Positions 47,009 through 58,990 of a stretch of DNA of 64,000 nt are shown here, piece after piece (position 1 is the stretch's first letter; each line of letters opens with the position of its first letter). The notes below the pieces were generated by a model. That model made no database searches. It saw only the letters and a program-made list of their open reading frames with translations, and was not told the DNA's origin. The stretch comes from Nemophila menziesii (taxonomy: Eukaryota; Streptophyta; Magnoliopsida; Boraginales; Hydrophyllaceae), in the NCBI GenBank assembly GCA_029959085.1, contig JARWIR010000016.1:24995499-25059498 (forward strand), given 5' to 3'. Made by a program: the position numbers and the translations under genes.

Positions 47009-47549
47009 TAGGGCTGTAAATGAACCAAGCCGCTCGCGAGCAGCTCGAGCTCGGCTCAGAAAAAAGCTCGTTCGAGATCGGCTCGAATATAAACAAGCTC
47101 AAGCTCAAGCTCTATTTTAAGCTCGATAAGTAAACGAGTCTGCTCGAGCTCGGCTCGTGAGCTCATTTAAAATTATGATATATAAATTAATATATTATCT
47201 ACTTATAAATATATTATTAAACCTTCAATATCAAATCGGACATTTTTAATTTCTTTAGACATTTATTTTTTCATTAATACCAACTGTTCATGAAAGTCCT
47301 ATTTCAACTATAAAAAAAACAAATTGTTCATGAGCACACCTGCTCAACTCTTAAAAAGGTTGTTATATAAGTTAATAGAAATAAGTTCTAAGATTGGATC
47401 ATTGGAAGCTCGGGCTCAGCTCGTTTAAATTTGAGCTCGGCTCGGCTCGGCCTGGCTCGTTTAAATTTGAACTCGGCTCGGCTCGAAAAATTAAACAAAC
47501 AAACCTGTACATATTGGATTCGGTTCGACTCGGCTCGTTTATAGCCCTA
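47009..47549. mobile_element. hAT-type MITE rich in CTCGGCTCG repeats
   Basis: The 541-bp element has a perfect 8-bp target duplication, cttatgag, at 47001-47008 and 47550-47557. Its inverted ends are TAGGGCTGTAAATGAACC and TAGGGCTATAAACGAGCC. The 8-bp duplication and TAGGG ends fit the hAT superfamily. Subterminal regions carry many gagctcggctc and ctcggctcg repeats, typical of transposase-binding arrays. There is no coding sequence. Confidence 0.93.
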
Positions 47550-49281
47550 CTTATGAGTGTCATTAACTAGGTTTCAATTACTTTTTTTTTCAAATGGTTT
47601 CAGTTTTTTTTGGACGGGTAAAAAGGGTTAGAACTTAAATACAAACAAACCAACACGAAGAACAACAAATAAATTAACATATTCCTAACTTCGAGAAGTT
47701 ACTCTGAAGAGAAATGGTGGTAACTTGATGTTGTTGTGCCCTGCGCCTGGCGTCTTTTGCTAGAAGATCAGCTCCGGTGTTGAACCGTCGTGGGATATGT
47801 TTGAAGAAAACCGGGCCGGATTCCTTAGCCAGTTGTTGGATATGTTTAATCCACGGTCTGAGCTCCCATCTAGCCGCCGACACTTGCTAGATTCCTTGAA
47901 TTAAATCCAAGATATCAGATAAAATCATTTTCTCTTTGTTCTTCCATGTCTTCCCAATCTCAAGGGCTGTGACTACCGCATGTGCCTCCCCGATGTTGCT
48001 GGCGCTGCAGTCTACCGTAGTTTGGTGTTTGATTAGTGATCCGTCAGTTTTGTTGTGCTATAAAACACCAATTCAGGTAGGTAGGTGCGCTTTTGTGAAC
48101 GAGGCATCGCATGAGAAAGCTATTTCTGTTGTAAAATCGAGATTTACGCTGACAGTAGTCAGTGAGTGACTTGGTACTGGTTGAGTGTAACTGTTATCAA
48201 ACCAGTTCCTGTCAAAGTGCTCCTAAATATTGACCATTGTTATGTGAATTACTTCATTTGAATTAACATCAAAACTTGACTACCTACTTTTTATTTTTGC
48301 TTTCCAAATATTCCAAATCATAAGGAGTAAGTAAGAGGTGACTACCTCCTTTTTCTAGCCTCCCGTAGTATATAAGTTAATAATATTGAATAGCAGTCAC
48401 CCATGTTTTCTTCCGAGGGTTCGATATGTACTTGTAAAGCTGAACATGCCCATATTCGCTTAGATAACCCACAAGTAAGTAAAAGGTGTTATGCGGTTTC
48501 CTGCTCCTCACAACACCAACGACAATTACTTTGTACATCGCATTTTCTTTTTTCGAGATTTGTACCTGTAGGGATAGCATTGTTGCAAACTTTCCAATTA
48601 AAATTCTAACCTTTGTCGGGACGTTTAACCACCAAATTGTTTTCCAGAGTATACTCTCCGTCGGGATGCTTGTTGACTGGTGTGGTGCATCGTATATAGC
48701 ATGATCTGTAAGAATCTTGTACCCTTTTTTCGTGACATAGTCTCCTTGTTTTGAGTTTGGCCAAATGAATTTGTCTGGTGAGTCCGTTGGAAAGACCTTT
48801 TCCCGTAAGATAGTAGGAATGATGGGACTGCGGAAAAGGTCGTTAAGCAAATCCGTATTCTAATTTGTTGTATATTTGATCCATAACTCATTCATATTTT
48901 CTATGTTGTACCCTTCTGGTCGTTCAAGTTTCCATTGAGAATCTAACATTTATCTTCCTAAATATTAATAGTTTTACCGTTCCCAATTTGAACTTTTCCA
49001 TATGTTTTCAGTATATCCCTACCCTCTAGTAAACTTGCCCAAGACCATGTTCTAGATTGTCTTAATTTAACATCGAGAAAGTTAGTTTTAGGAAAATAAA
49101 TACCTTTTAGGAGTCGGGCAGCTAAGGTGTCTGGATTTTGAAGGATTCGCCATGCCTGTGCTGCGAGCAGAGCTGTGTCCATACGTTTAAAATCTTTGAA
49201 ACCCATTCCTCCCAGAAACTTGCTCATTGCTAATTTTTCCCAAGCTAGCCAGTGAATTTTGGACTTTTCGCCGGAGTTCCA

Positions 49282-50546
49282 TCAGAAATTCGAGATTGTC
49301 GAGATTAGTTTGGTGCAGAAGGTAATCAGGAATGAGAAAATAGACATTGAATAAGTTGGTAGTGCTTGGAGGACCGCTTTGATAAGAACTTCCTTGCCTC
49401 CTTCAGACAGGAGGTGTGTTTTCCACCCTTCTGTTTTGTCGAAGACTCTTTCAGCGATCCACTGAAGCGTCTCAACTTTTGACTGTTTGTGGCAAAGTGG
49501 GATTCCAAGATATTTCCCAAGACCATCTTTTTCTTGTATTGCTAGCCTGGATGTTACTTGCCTTCTTAGTATTGGTGGTGTGTCCTTACTAAAGCAAACC
49601 GATGACTTTTGATAGTTTATTCGTTGACCTGAACCCTTGCAGTACTTTAAAACACAATCTACAAAATGATTTATGACATTATCCTGTAAGGTGAGAAAAA
49701 ATAGAGAATCGTCTGCAAATAACAGGTGTGATACCACCAGACAATTTCTAGTAATTTGAATTCCCATCAGGGGATGTTGTCTAACCTTAGTATCGATCAA
49801 ACTAATAAGAGATTCAGTCATAAGAGAAAACAAGAAAGGAGATATGGGTCTCCCTGTCTTAATCCCCTACGTGGCATGAACTTACGTAGTCTATCTCCAT
49901 TAAAGTTAAGTTGGAAACTAACCGACGATAAGCAGTTCGAGATCCACCGTATCCATTGACTATGAAAACCTAATTTATGAAGAACAAGTAGTAAGAATTC
50001 CCAACGTACCTGATCATATGCTTTAGCCATATCGAGTTTGATTGCCACCATTTGCTTTGGTATTTTCCTTTTCTTCTTCATGTAGAATGAGATTTCCTGA
50101 GCAACTAGAATATTATCTTGAATGGCTCTATTTTTTATAAACGTCGTTTGTGTTAAAGAGACAATAACAGGCATAAACTCCTGTAGTATGTTTGCTAAAA
50201 ATTTTGCTATAATTTTATATCCGAAGTTAACACAAGAAATGGCTCGGTAATCTCCAATTCCTTCTTGAATAAGTCCTTTCGGTATTAATATGATAAGTGT
50301 CTCGTTCAGAGTGTCGAGAGAGATATTGTTATTAAAGAAGTCTTGAACCATTAAAAAGACATCAAAGTGGATAATATGCCAGTATTCTTGATAAAACTTA
50401 CCGTTAAGGCCATCTGGCCCTGACGCCTTACTTGGAGACATGTCAAAGACCGCTTTCCTCGTTTCCTCCACAGTCGGTGATCTGATAAGTGTGTCATTTA
50501 TGGCTTGTGTTACTTTATGTGGTATTGATTCCAACGCTGGGGTCAT
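49282..50546 (-). pseudogene. LINE reverse transcriptase (two overlapping frames)
   Basis: The 50546-49818 part has SPSKASGPDGLNGKFYQ, NETLIILIPKG, IKLDMAKAYDQVRWEF and RRGLRQGDPYLLSCFLL. The 49833-49282 part continues with VVSHLLFADDSLFF, in which the FADD box is intact. One frameshift near 49830 separates them. Because all catalytic boxes survive, this copy is younger than the other LINEs in the window. The enzyme would carry out target-primed reverse transcription in the nucleus if the frame were whole. Confidence 0.88.
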
Positions 50547-51000
50547 GTCGTCATGATTGTGTTCTTGAAAAAGATCTTGATAAAAGGATTGGAAGCCATC
50601 TCGAACCTCTGATGCTTCCTCGATCCAATACCTTGTGAATTCTTAATTCGATAAATACGATTAATATTTCTTCTAGCTATTGTTGCCTTAAAAAAGAATC
50701 TTGTATTCCGGTCACCATATTTAAGTCATCCCTTCCCCGCTCGATCGTACCAATATTTCTCTTCAGCCTCATAAGTCTTTTTTATTTCCTGTTTTAGTGT
50801 CATTTGTTCGTCTAAAATTTGATGTGTAATAGGTTGTTTTTCTAGGTAGGATAATCTGTCAGTCATCGCTTTAATCTTTAAGGCATTGTTTCGAAAGGTA
50901 CTTCTACCCCAGGCTGTCAGAGAGGTAACCGTATTGTCCCTTTTATCCACAAAAAAGGGTAATGAGGGTGTATGTACATGGTCACCCCACACTGTTTTGA

Positions 51001-51776
51001 TTACCTCCTTGCATTGTTCGTGTTCAATTCATAGTGTTTCAAATTTAAACCATTTTTTCCTTGGAATCGGGAACGATCCATGTGAAGTATTAATGGGCTG
51101 TGATCAGATCCTATAGCTGGTGGGATCGTAACTTGAGCTCCCAGGTACCTGGTCAACCAATTATTTGAGGCAAAGGCCCGATCAAGTTTTACCTTGACGG
51201 GTTTATCAAGAGAACGATTAGTCCTTGTGAAAAAATTACCTCGAGAGTAAATTTCAGTTAACCCATTATTAGATATAAAAAGATTGAAGTTTTGAATTCG
51301 GTTATAATTAGGGGGAGTATTACTAATTTTTTCAGACGAATGTAAAATTTCATTGAAGTCTCCTATTAAATGCAAGGTTTATTAACGTTGGTATCCCATA
51401 TAGAGATTTCATCCCAGAGCTTAAGACGTTGTTCTAGGTCGTTAGAGACATGTACACACATCATATAATACATAAAATAGGCATCATTAATATACAATAG
51501 TACAAAATGTTGGCCAGACATAACTACTTCTAGCCTAATATCCGAGTGCCAAAGGACCAAAATACCCCCAGAATGAAAAGCAGTGCCGATAGGATCCCTA
51601 ACATAACTATTAGCGTAGTTAAAGTTTTTAATAACATCAGGAGCATCTATAGCGCGCAACATTGTTTCAAAAAGACACGCCACTCCTGGTTTAAACCTAT
51701 TGAGAACGGACTTAAGACTCGATATTGTGAAGGGCGCCCGTATTCCTTGACAGTTCCAAACTAGCGTATTATTCAT
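51001..51776 (-). pseudogene. LINE endonuclease domain (two overlapping frames)
   Basis: The start of ORF2 is MNNTLVWNCQGI, the APE-type endonuclease N-terminus (the NxQG motif). It is followed by LIGDFNEIL (the DxN catalytic motif) and, near 51100, GSDHSPLIL (the SDH catalytic motif). A frameshift at about 51370 breaks the frame. All visible catalytic motifs are preserved. Confidence 0.88.
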
Positions 51777-52300
51777 TGAACGTCTTCGAACATCTTAGAG
51801 ACAGTCCGGATATCTCATATGATTTTAAAATTTTCAGAATTTCCTCTTTCTATCTTTCCATTATTTTTTATTTTCTTTATAATTTGTTCAATCTCACTTT
51901 TTTCAATTTCCACAATTCCATTTTTCTCATTAAAACCCACTTTGAAAGCCTAATCCATAATAGGACAAGCTAAACGGTTCGTACAAGCCCAAAGGAGAGT
52001 ATGAAAAATATAAAGCCCATACCCATAGTTCTTATTTATTATAGTAGAGTAAAGGGAGGTAGGCTTTAAGATTTGAGACAAACCTGTACTCCAGGTGGGA
52101 AAAAAAAAAGGTAAGCCGAGCTCATCATCCTTCATTTGCAGAGCCAAAATTTTCCTTTTCGTAAATATCTTTTTCCACAAAATTCCCGATCCATCATCAT
52201 TGACCAACTCCATTCCTCTGCAATTTCCTTCTAACTATGAATCATTCTTCAGTCTCACTCCTTTTCCATATCCGTGATTCAACCCATTCAAATGGTTTCA

Positions 52301-52461
52301 ATAACGGTAACCATTTATAAACATCAAATTAATTTTTCTCTCCATTTTATCTTAAGTAATTTTAGCCCCAAAAATTACTCATATACAATTCCACCCGGCG
52401 CACTACTTTTTTTTACCAACTCAATTGCGCCCTCTCGGGCATCACAATCTCAACAAAAAAG
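52301..52461 (+). promoter_or_regulatory. VPS16 proximal promoter and 5' UTR
   Basis: Only about 160 bases separate the VPS16 start codon from the LINE target duplication. A TATA-like ttataaa lies at 52315-52321 and a pyrimidine-rich ttctctccatttt follows at about 52334-52346. The ATG context is aaaaagATGtcc. The original upstream promoter now lies beyond the LINE, at and below 47588. Confidence 0.4.
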
Positions 52462-55400
52462 ATGTCCTCAACAACCGTGACCGTCGCGGCGGAATGGCAG
52501 CTGCTCCACGACCGCTATTACAGAAAACCCCAACTTTACCAAATGCCATGGAAGCACGTCGACCTCACGCGCAACAAAGTCGCTTGTGCCCCCTTTGGTG
52601 GTCCCATCGCTGTCATCCGAGATGACGCAAAGATCGTTCAGCTCTACGCCGAATCTGCTCTCCGTAAACTCCGTATCTTCAATTCTGCCGGCGTACAGAT
52701 CTCTGAAACCGTTTGGAAAAACCCAGGTGGAAGGTTAATCGGCATGTCATGGACCGATGACCAAACTTTAGTCTGTATCGTCCAAGACGGCACCGTTTAT
52801 TGCTCCGATCTTCATTGCCAAAACACAAAAACCCTAACTTTAGGAAACGAGTGTTTCACCAATAGCGTTGTCGAATGTGTATTCTGGAGGAACGGTGTCG
52901 TTTGCATCAACGAAGCGTTTCAGCTCTTCTGCATACCGGATTTCAACAATCCAGAGGTGGTAATGAAATTAGCAGAAACCGAATTAGAGGACTTTCCGCT
53001 ATGTATGACTGTGATCGAGCCTCAATACACCATGTCAGGTAATGTGGAGGTGCTTTTAGGAGTAAGTGATCATGTTTTACTTGTAGAAGAAGATGGTGTT
53101 CAGCAAGTCGGAAATGACGTTGGTCCACTTCAGAAAATGGCCGTTTCACCTAACGGAAAACTCCTCGCTTCATTCACTCATGACGGAAGGCTTCTAGTTC
53201 TTTCATCGGATTTTTCCAGCATTATATTCGAGTACACTTGTGAGGTAAGCTCTAATAATATGTTAAATTCATAATACGTTCTACTCTAATGTTGCCTTTT
53301 CCTGGTTATACAGTCATCACTTCCTCCTGAGCAACTAGCTTGGTGTGGAATGGATAGTGTTCTTCTCTACTGGGATGATATGCTATTAATGGTGGGGCCA
53401 TATGGTGATCCTGTTCGATACCTATACGATGAATCGATAATACTTGTTCCAGAATCTGATGGTGTTCGTATACTCTCTAACACAAACATTGAATTCTTAC
53501 AACGTGTCCCAGATTCCACTGTCTCAATCTTTCAAATTGGAAGTACATTACCTTCAGCTTTACTTTACGATGCATTAGATCATTTTGATCGAGGAAGTGC
53601 AAAGGTTTGACCTTTATTCATGCAACTCTTTAACCATAAATGAAATATATCTAATGCCAAGTTAATAATTTCAGGCAGATGAAAATTTGAGATTGATTAA
53701 AAATTCTCTCCCTGAAGCTGTTGAATCATGTATTGATGCAGCTGGACATGAATTTGATGTATTACAACAAAGAACACTGTTAAGAGCTGCTAGCTATGGA
53801 CAAGCCTTTTGCAGGTTAGTTTTTTGTTTTATTTCAATGGTAAAAAAAATGTAATTTTTTTTATTTCTAAATTTACTGTGTTGGTAATGATATCCAGTTG
53901 GCTTTGACAGTCAATTTCAACGTGATCGAATCCAAGAAATGTGTAGAACTTTACGTGTTTTAAATGCTGTACGAAATCCAGATATTGGAATTCCACTTAG
54001 TATTCAACAATATAAGGTTTTTTTCCATTACAAAACATTAAATTCACGTTATATAAATGTGTTCTTACAATTTCTTCTTGTCAGTTACTTACCCCATCAG
54101 TTCTGATTGCACGTCTGGTTAATGCACATAAACATCTTCTAGCATTGAGAATATCCGAATATCTCTCATTAAATCAAGTAAGTGTGTCTTTTAATAATTA
54201 CAAGCCACTATTTTTGATCATTTAGTGTCTCTTATACATCCATAATTCTTACATTTTGATGTTTTAAATAGGAGGTTGTAGTTATGCACTGGGCATGTAC
54301 GAAAATGACAGCTTCAATAGCGATTCCTGATGCTACCCTGTTGGAGATGCTTCTCGATAAGGTTTGTATTTTAATAATTAGTTTCGTATAATAATTGTCT
54401 AAAAGGACTAAAGTGTAATTTCAGCTAAAGCTATGCAAAGGAATTTCATATGCTGCAGTAGCTGCTCATGCAGATAAAAGTGGGCGTCGAAAATTAGCTG
54501 CTATGTTAGTTGAACATGAGCCTCGTTCTACTAAACAGGTTTATTTTACTTTTTAATTTTCTTTTTGTTTACTTATTTAATAATTTTTTAATATAACTTG
54601 TTTAATTTCTCAGGTTCCACTTCTGTTAAGTATAGCAGAAGAAGATACAGCTTTAGTAAAGGCAACTGAAAGTGGAGATACTGATCTTGTGTATCTTGTT
54701 CTGTTTCATATATGGCAAAAGGTATAAAAAAATTATGAATTAGAATTTATTTTTTTGTTCACTGTGTGTTTTCGTGTATTACAGAAACAACCATTGGAGT
54801 TTTTTGGAACTATACAAGCTAGACCATTGGCTCGTGATTTATTTGTAACTTATGCAAGGTATATTTGTTACATATTATTTGATAATCTATTCGATGATGA
54901 ATATTTATTTTGATGTTTAGGTGTTATAAGCATGAGTTTTTGAAGGATTTCTTTCTTTCTAATGGACAACTTCATGTAAGTTTGAGTGTTTTAACTAAAT
55001 AATTTAGTTTGGATATTTGACAAAGATTGTTTGATATTATAGGAAGTTGCTTACTTATTATGGAAAGAGTCATGGAATATGGCAAAGAATCCGATGGCCA
55101 GTAAAGGATCTCCACTTCATGGTCCACGTATTAAATTAATTGAAAAAGCTCAAAATCTTTTTATGGAAACAAAGGAACATGTTTTCGAATCTAAAGCAGC
55201 TGAAGAACATGCTAAATTATTAAGGTATTTATGTTATCACTTTTATTATGTCACGTTTCAGAACCTTTACTTATATAAACTTTCAATAATTGCAGAATAC
55301 AACATGAATTAGAGGTTTCTACAAAACAAGCTATTTTTGTTGATTCAAGTATTAGTGACACTATTCGTACATGTATTGTTTTAAAAAACCATCGAGCTGC

Positions 55401-55993
55401 TATGAAAGTTAAAACTGAATTTAAGGTGTGTAATGAAAATATTTAACATTAAAGGATATGTGAAATTAATATTTTTGGCAATACAGGTTTCAGAGAAACG
55501 ATGGTATTGGCTAAAAGTATTTGCATTAGCAACAATTAGAGATTGGGATGCTTTAGAGAAATTTTCTAAAGAGAAAAGGCCACCTATTGGTAAATAAGCT
55601 TGTTATGTACACTTAATGTTAAAGTATATGATATGATTTTCTCCTTTTGTGTTATAATTTGTAGGTTATAGGCCATTTGTGGAGGCATGTGTTGATGCTG
55701 GTGAGAAAGGTGAAGCATTGAAATATATCCCAAGACTTGCTGATCCTGGAGAGAAAGCTGAGGTAATTATTGGAATTTAATAGTAGAAAATATTTATGAT
55801 ATTGATAATTAAATTGTGTGTCATATATAATGATTAGGCTTATGCAAGGATTGGAATGGCAAAGGAAGCTGCAGATGCAGCGTCTCAGGCTAAAGATGGT
55901 GAATTGTTGGGGCGTTTGAAATTAACGTTTGCACAAAATGCAGCAGCTTCTTCTATTTTTGATACTTTAAGAGACCGATTAGGAGTGTCTTAA
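52462..55993 (+). CDS. VPS16: VPS16 / VACUOLELESS1, HOPS-CORVET core subunit
   Basis: Fifteen exons with GT..AG introns join to 840 codons: 52462-53244, 53314-53604, 53675-53814, 53911-54016, 54085-54177, 54272-54361, 54425-54538, 54614-54721, 54785-54858, 54921-54975, 55043-55224, 55296-55425, 55487-55589, 55665-55762 and 55838-55993. All phases agree and no internal stop arises. The N-terminal half is the Vps16_N beta-propeller region (starting AAEWQLLHDRYYRKP, with RKLRIFNSAGVQ). The C-terminal half is the helical Vps16_C domain (GKGS-like stretches such as KGISYAAVAAHAD, MASKGSPLHGPRIKLIEKA, VSEKRWYWLKVFALATI). Plant VPS16 is VACUOLELESS1, about 858 residues, required for vacuole formation. 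It binds VPS33 within tethering complexes at late endosome and tonoplast. The gene looks intact. Its near 5' flank was displaced by the LINE. Confidence 0.96.
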
Positions 55994-56643
55994 GTCTTGA
56001 CCTTAGTCTTGTTTCTCTTTTGTTATTTGATGTTTGTTTGTTTGAGTGTTTGAGAGTTGAAGTTATAGTTTGCCAACTCAGGGTCATGGATCTGATGATA
56101 TGCTTCTGATCTGAAGAAGCTACCTCTTTTATGTGTGTATATGTAATTTATTTTGTTGTTTTATTACCTTGGTTTTATAGTCTCATTTGGGTGGAGTTCT
56201 ATTCACCTTGTTTAAGTTAAATAGTTTTAGAACAAAAAAAAAAAAAAAGTTAAATAGTTAAGAGGTATCCAGTGTATCTTTAAATTTACAAAAAAAATAT
56301 TCCAATATTCTTGTAACACTTAACACCAGAAATTTCCAATTTGTTATTCTAGTACTTTCAACTGCTCAAGTATAAAACTTTATTATGTGAAAATAATAAA
56401 TTTAAAAACCTTGAATAAAACTTCAAAATAGCTTATATTAAAACGTAATAAAGAAAAACATAACAAAAATCCACAAAACTGGTAAGAGATCTTGTTTAAT
56501 TGATTATTATAATATAGTTTTTACTATTTAGATTCTTTTTACTTATTAGGGTAACAGAAATATTTTAAATTATTCTTTAGAATTACATTTTATTTTTATT
56601 TTAAATTAAAATTAGATTTCTCTCAAATTCATAATTTAATAAA
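55994..56643 (+). other. VPS16 3' region and spacer
   Basis: The 3' UTR of VPS16 should occupy roughly the first 200 bases (aataaa-like and T-rich strings, attttgttgttttatt near 56150). An A-run at 56235-56249 and AT-rich spacer follow. No gene was seen. Confidence 0.45.
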
Positions 56644-57133
56644 GAGATAATTCCCAATTAATTACACTTCCTCACTTTTCATTCTCACAAAAAAGGAAGG
56701 AGAAAATTACTTCCTACTTACTCACAAATTTTCAACTTAATTCTCAAATAAGCACATGGTCATATTTACCTTCCATTATTGCCCTTATATGTTTTTTTAT
56801 TTCATTATATATTTATATATTTAATATCTGAATTTTTTTTTTCATTTTTTTAAATATTTTTTTTTTAATTTTTTTTTTCCGAAAAAATATTTTTTTTTTG
56901 AATTTTTTTTTTTTTCGAAATTTTTTTTTTCCAAATTTTTTTTTTTTTTTTGGAATTTTTTTTTTTCGAAATTTTTTTTTTTTTTGAAATTTTTTTTTTT
57001 GAAATTTTTTTTTTCGAAATTTTTTTTTTTTTTTTTTCGATTTTTTTTTTTTTTTCGAAAAATATTTTCGAAGATTTTTTCATTAACACACAAGTCCATA
57101 CTGTTTTGTGTTACGGTAACTCATACATCAAGC

Positions 57134-57160
57134 GATTGTGTGTTACATTAACACACAATC
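57134..57160. repeat. Perfect 12-bp palindrome with 3-base spacer
   Basis: GATTGTGTGTTA and TAACACACAATC are exact reverse complements around cat. This is the cleanest of several such palindromes in the foldback core. Confidence 0.9.
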
Positions 57161-57295
57161 AGATGTTCAGACTATCTGTACACTATTATCTATTAATGTG
57201 TACAAATATTCTGTATATCTTATTCTGTATATCTTATTCTGTGTTCCTGCAACACACAATTGTTATTTGTGTGTGTTTAAGCAACGCAAAACTGT

Positions 57296-57557
57296 AAATG
57301 ATAAACGCATTGTGTGTCTTACCAACACAAAACCCATACTGTTGTGTGTTACTGTAACACATACTTTCAGCAATTGCGTGTTGCATGAACACATAATCAG
57401 CCTACATATACATTATTCTATACTTTAAATGATAAACGCATTGTGTGTCTTACCAACACAAAACCCATACTGTTGTGTGTTACTGTAACACATACTTTCA
57501 GCAATTGCGTGTTGCATGAACACATAATCAGCCTACATATACATTATTCTATACTTT
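57296..57557. repeat. 131-bp perfect tandem duplication
   Basis: Units 57296-57426 and 57427-57557 are identical by eye over all 131 bases, beginning aaatgataaacgcattgtg. Each unit contains several GTGTTAC/GTAACAC half-sites. Perfect identity implies a recent event. Confidence 0.96.
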
Positions 57558-58092
57558 GTGTACAAATATTCTGTCTGTCTGATTTTGTGTTCATGTATCA
57601 CACAATTTGTTATTTATGTGTGTTTAAGCAACTCAATATTATACATATTGGGTGTTCATGCAACACACAACACATATGATTTTGTGTTACTTTAACACAC
57701 AATTATCATGGAAAAAAAATTCCGGGGGAAAAAATCGACAAAAAAAAAATTCGAAAAAAAAATTTCCGAAAAAAAAAATATTTTTCGAAAAAAAAAATAT
57801 TTTTTGAAAAAAAAATATTTTTCGAAAAAAAAATATTTTTTGAAAAAAAAATATTTTTCGAAAAAAAAATATTTCGAAAAAAAAATATTTAAAAAAAAAA
57901 ATCTGAAAAAAATAAATAAATATTAAACTATAATTAATAAAATATATAATTAAAGTAATTAATAATAGGTAGAAGGATATTTTGGTAATTGGATAATATT
58001 TTGTGCTTAATTGGGAATTAAGTTGAAGTTGTAATTAATAGGGAATACTTACCTTCTCCGCGTAATTAATTGGGCGTTGCCCCTTTAATAAA

Positions 58093-58788
58093 AACTTGCA
58101 GAAAAGTAATATACAATTTTAGAATATCATGCACGTACTAACTACTTCTATGTACTAATTATTTTAAAAATAATATATATCGTTTATATATAAATATAAG
58201 TTAAATTTATATTTATAATAAACAAGTGTTTTTATAAATTAATGTTAAATCAAAATACTTATAATTTATAAAAAGGAGTATGTTTATGGGTCTAAAAGCG
58301 TAACAATATTGCGATTTTTTTTATTAAACCAACAAGTAGCGAATGTGATGAGGGCAGTGGAAGTCTTAATTGAAGAATGTCAAGTTTAAGAATACCTCAC
58401 TTGATACTATTTGGTTGTTGCCTTACTTACTTTTTTATGTGTCGATTCAAATAGAAAGATGTTGACGCTGAAGTACAATTCAACCTATTTTTTACTCAAA
58501 AATTCTTTTAAATCTATTTGATTTCGTCGTGTTGTCTTTGATAACCCTGTATAGGGTCTGTTGTTATTACATGGCTTTTACAAAGCCAACCTTTGTTAAA
58601 TTTTGGTTTCCTCACATCTTGTGATCATTAAAAAGAAATCAAAAGTTAGCCAAACCTATATTATCAATTATTTAAAGGTTTTACAATAGTTTCTTATATT
58701 ATTTTTTATAATTGTCTTCCAAAGAGTTTACCTTATGCTCGTGATAAGACGTTTATCCCCACATGTGCGCCGCCACCTCCTACCCGAC
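58093..58788. other. Spacer, no gene seen
   Basis: AT-rich sequence between the foldback element and the hAT element. No coding similarity was recognised. Confidence 0.4.
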
Positions 58789-58990
58789 CAGTGGCGGATC
58801 CAGGATTACAAACTAAGGTGGGCTTAGAGATGTAGGGGGTTCGGGGGCAACGCCCCCAAAATTTTTTTTTGGATGCTTATCATAGAGAACACATAAAACA
58901 AGATATATACTTAAATTAAATAATTAATATTGATAATAATATAGTTTAATGCAATATAATAAATAATACCATAATAAAAATTAAAAAAAA

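Larger units (their letters stand above)
47603..52286 (-). mobile_element. Nearly full L1-type LINE inserted beside VPS16
   Basis: A 14-bp target duplication, ttcaaatggtttca, at 47589-47602 and 52287-52300 brackets a 4684-bp LINE. Its poly(A) tail appears as the T-run at 47604-47611. On the minus strand it holds the ORF1 C-terminus (52213-51790), endonuclease (51776-51001), reverse transcriptase (50546-49282), the post-RT region (49227-48958), zf-RVT (48850-48377) and RNase H (about 48170-47674). A few frameshifts break ORF2. Its 5' end lies about 175 bp upstream of the VPS16 ATG, in divergent orientation. Confidence 0.93.
56644..58083. mobile_element. Foldback element, Mutator-like, with poly(T)/poly(A) arms
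   Basis: A perfect 9-bp target duplication, tttaataaa, at 56635-56643 and 58084-58092 brackets 1440 bp; a 9-bp duplication points to the Mutator superfamily. The ends carry imperfect inverted repeats of about 120 bp sharing CCCAATTAATTAC and TTCAACTTAATTC.CAA.TAAGCAC. Inside them lie a T-rich arm (56837-57077, ttttttttcgaaa repeats) and an A-rich arm (57711-57930) that are complementary. The core (57085-57705) holds many GTGTTAC/GTAACAC palindromes. No transposase is encoded; phenylalanine- or lysine-rich open frames are low-complexity artefacts. Confidence 0.88.

Noticed and set aside
56842..57099. Lysine-rich or phenylalanine-rich proteins at 56842-57297 and 57708-57926
   Set aside because: They are translations of the T-rich and A-rich arms of the foldback element.
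57296..57557. A CRISPR-like or satellite array
   Set aside because: There are only two adjacent identical units without distinct spacers, inside a eukaryotic transposon.
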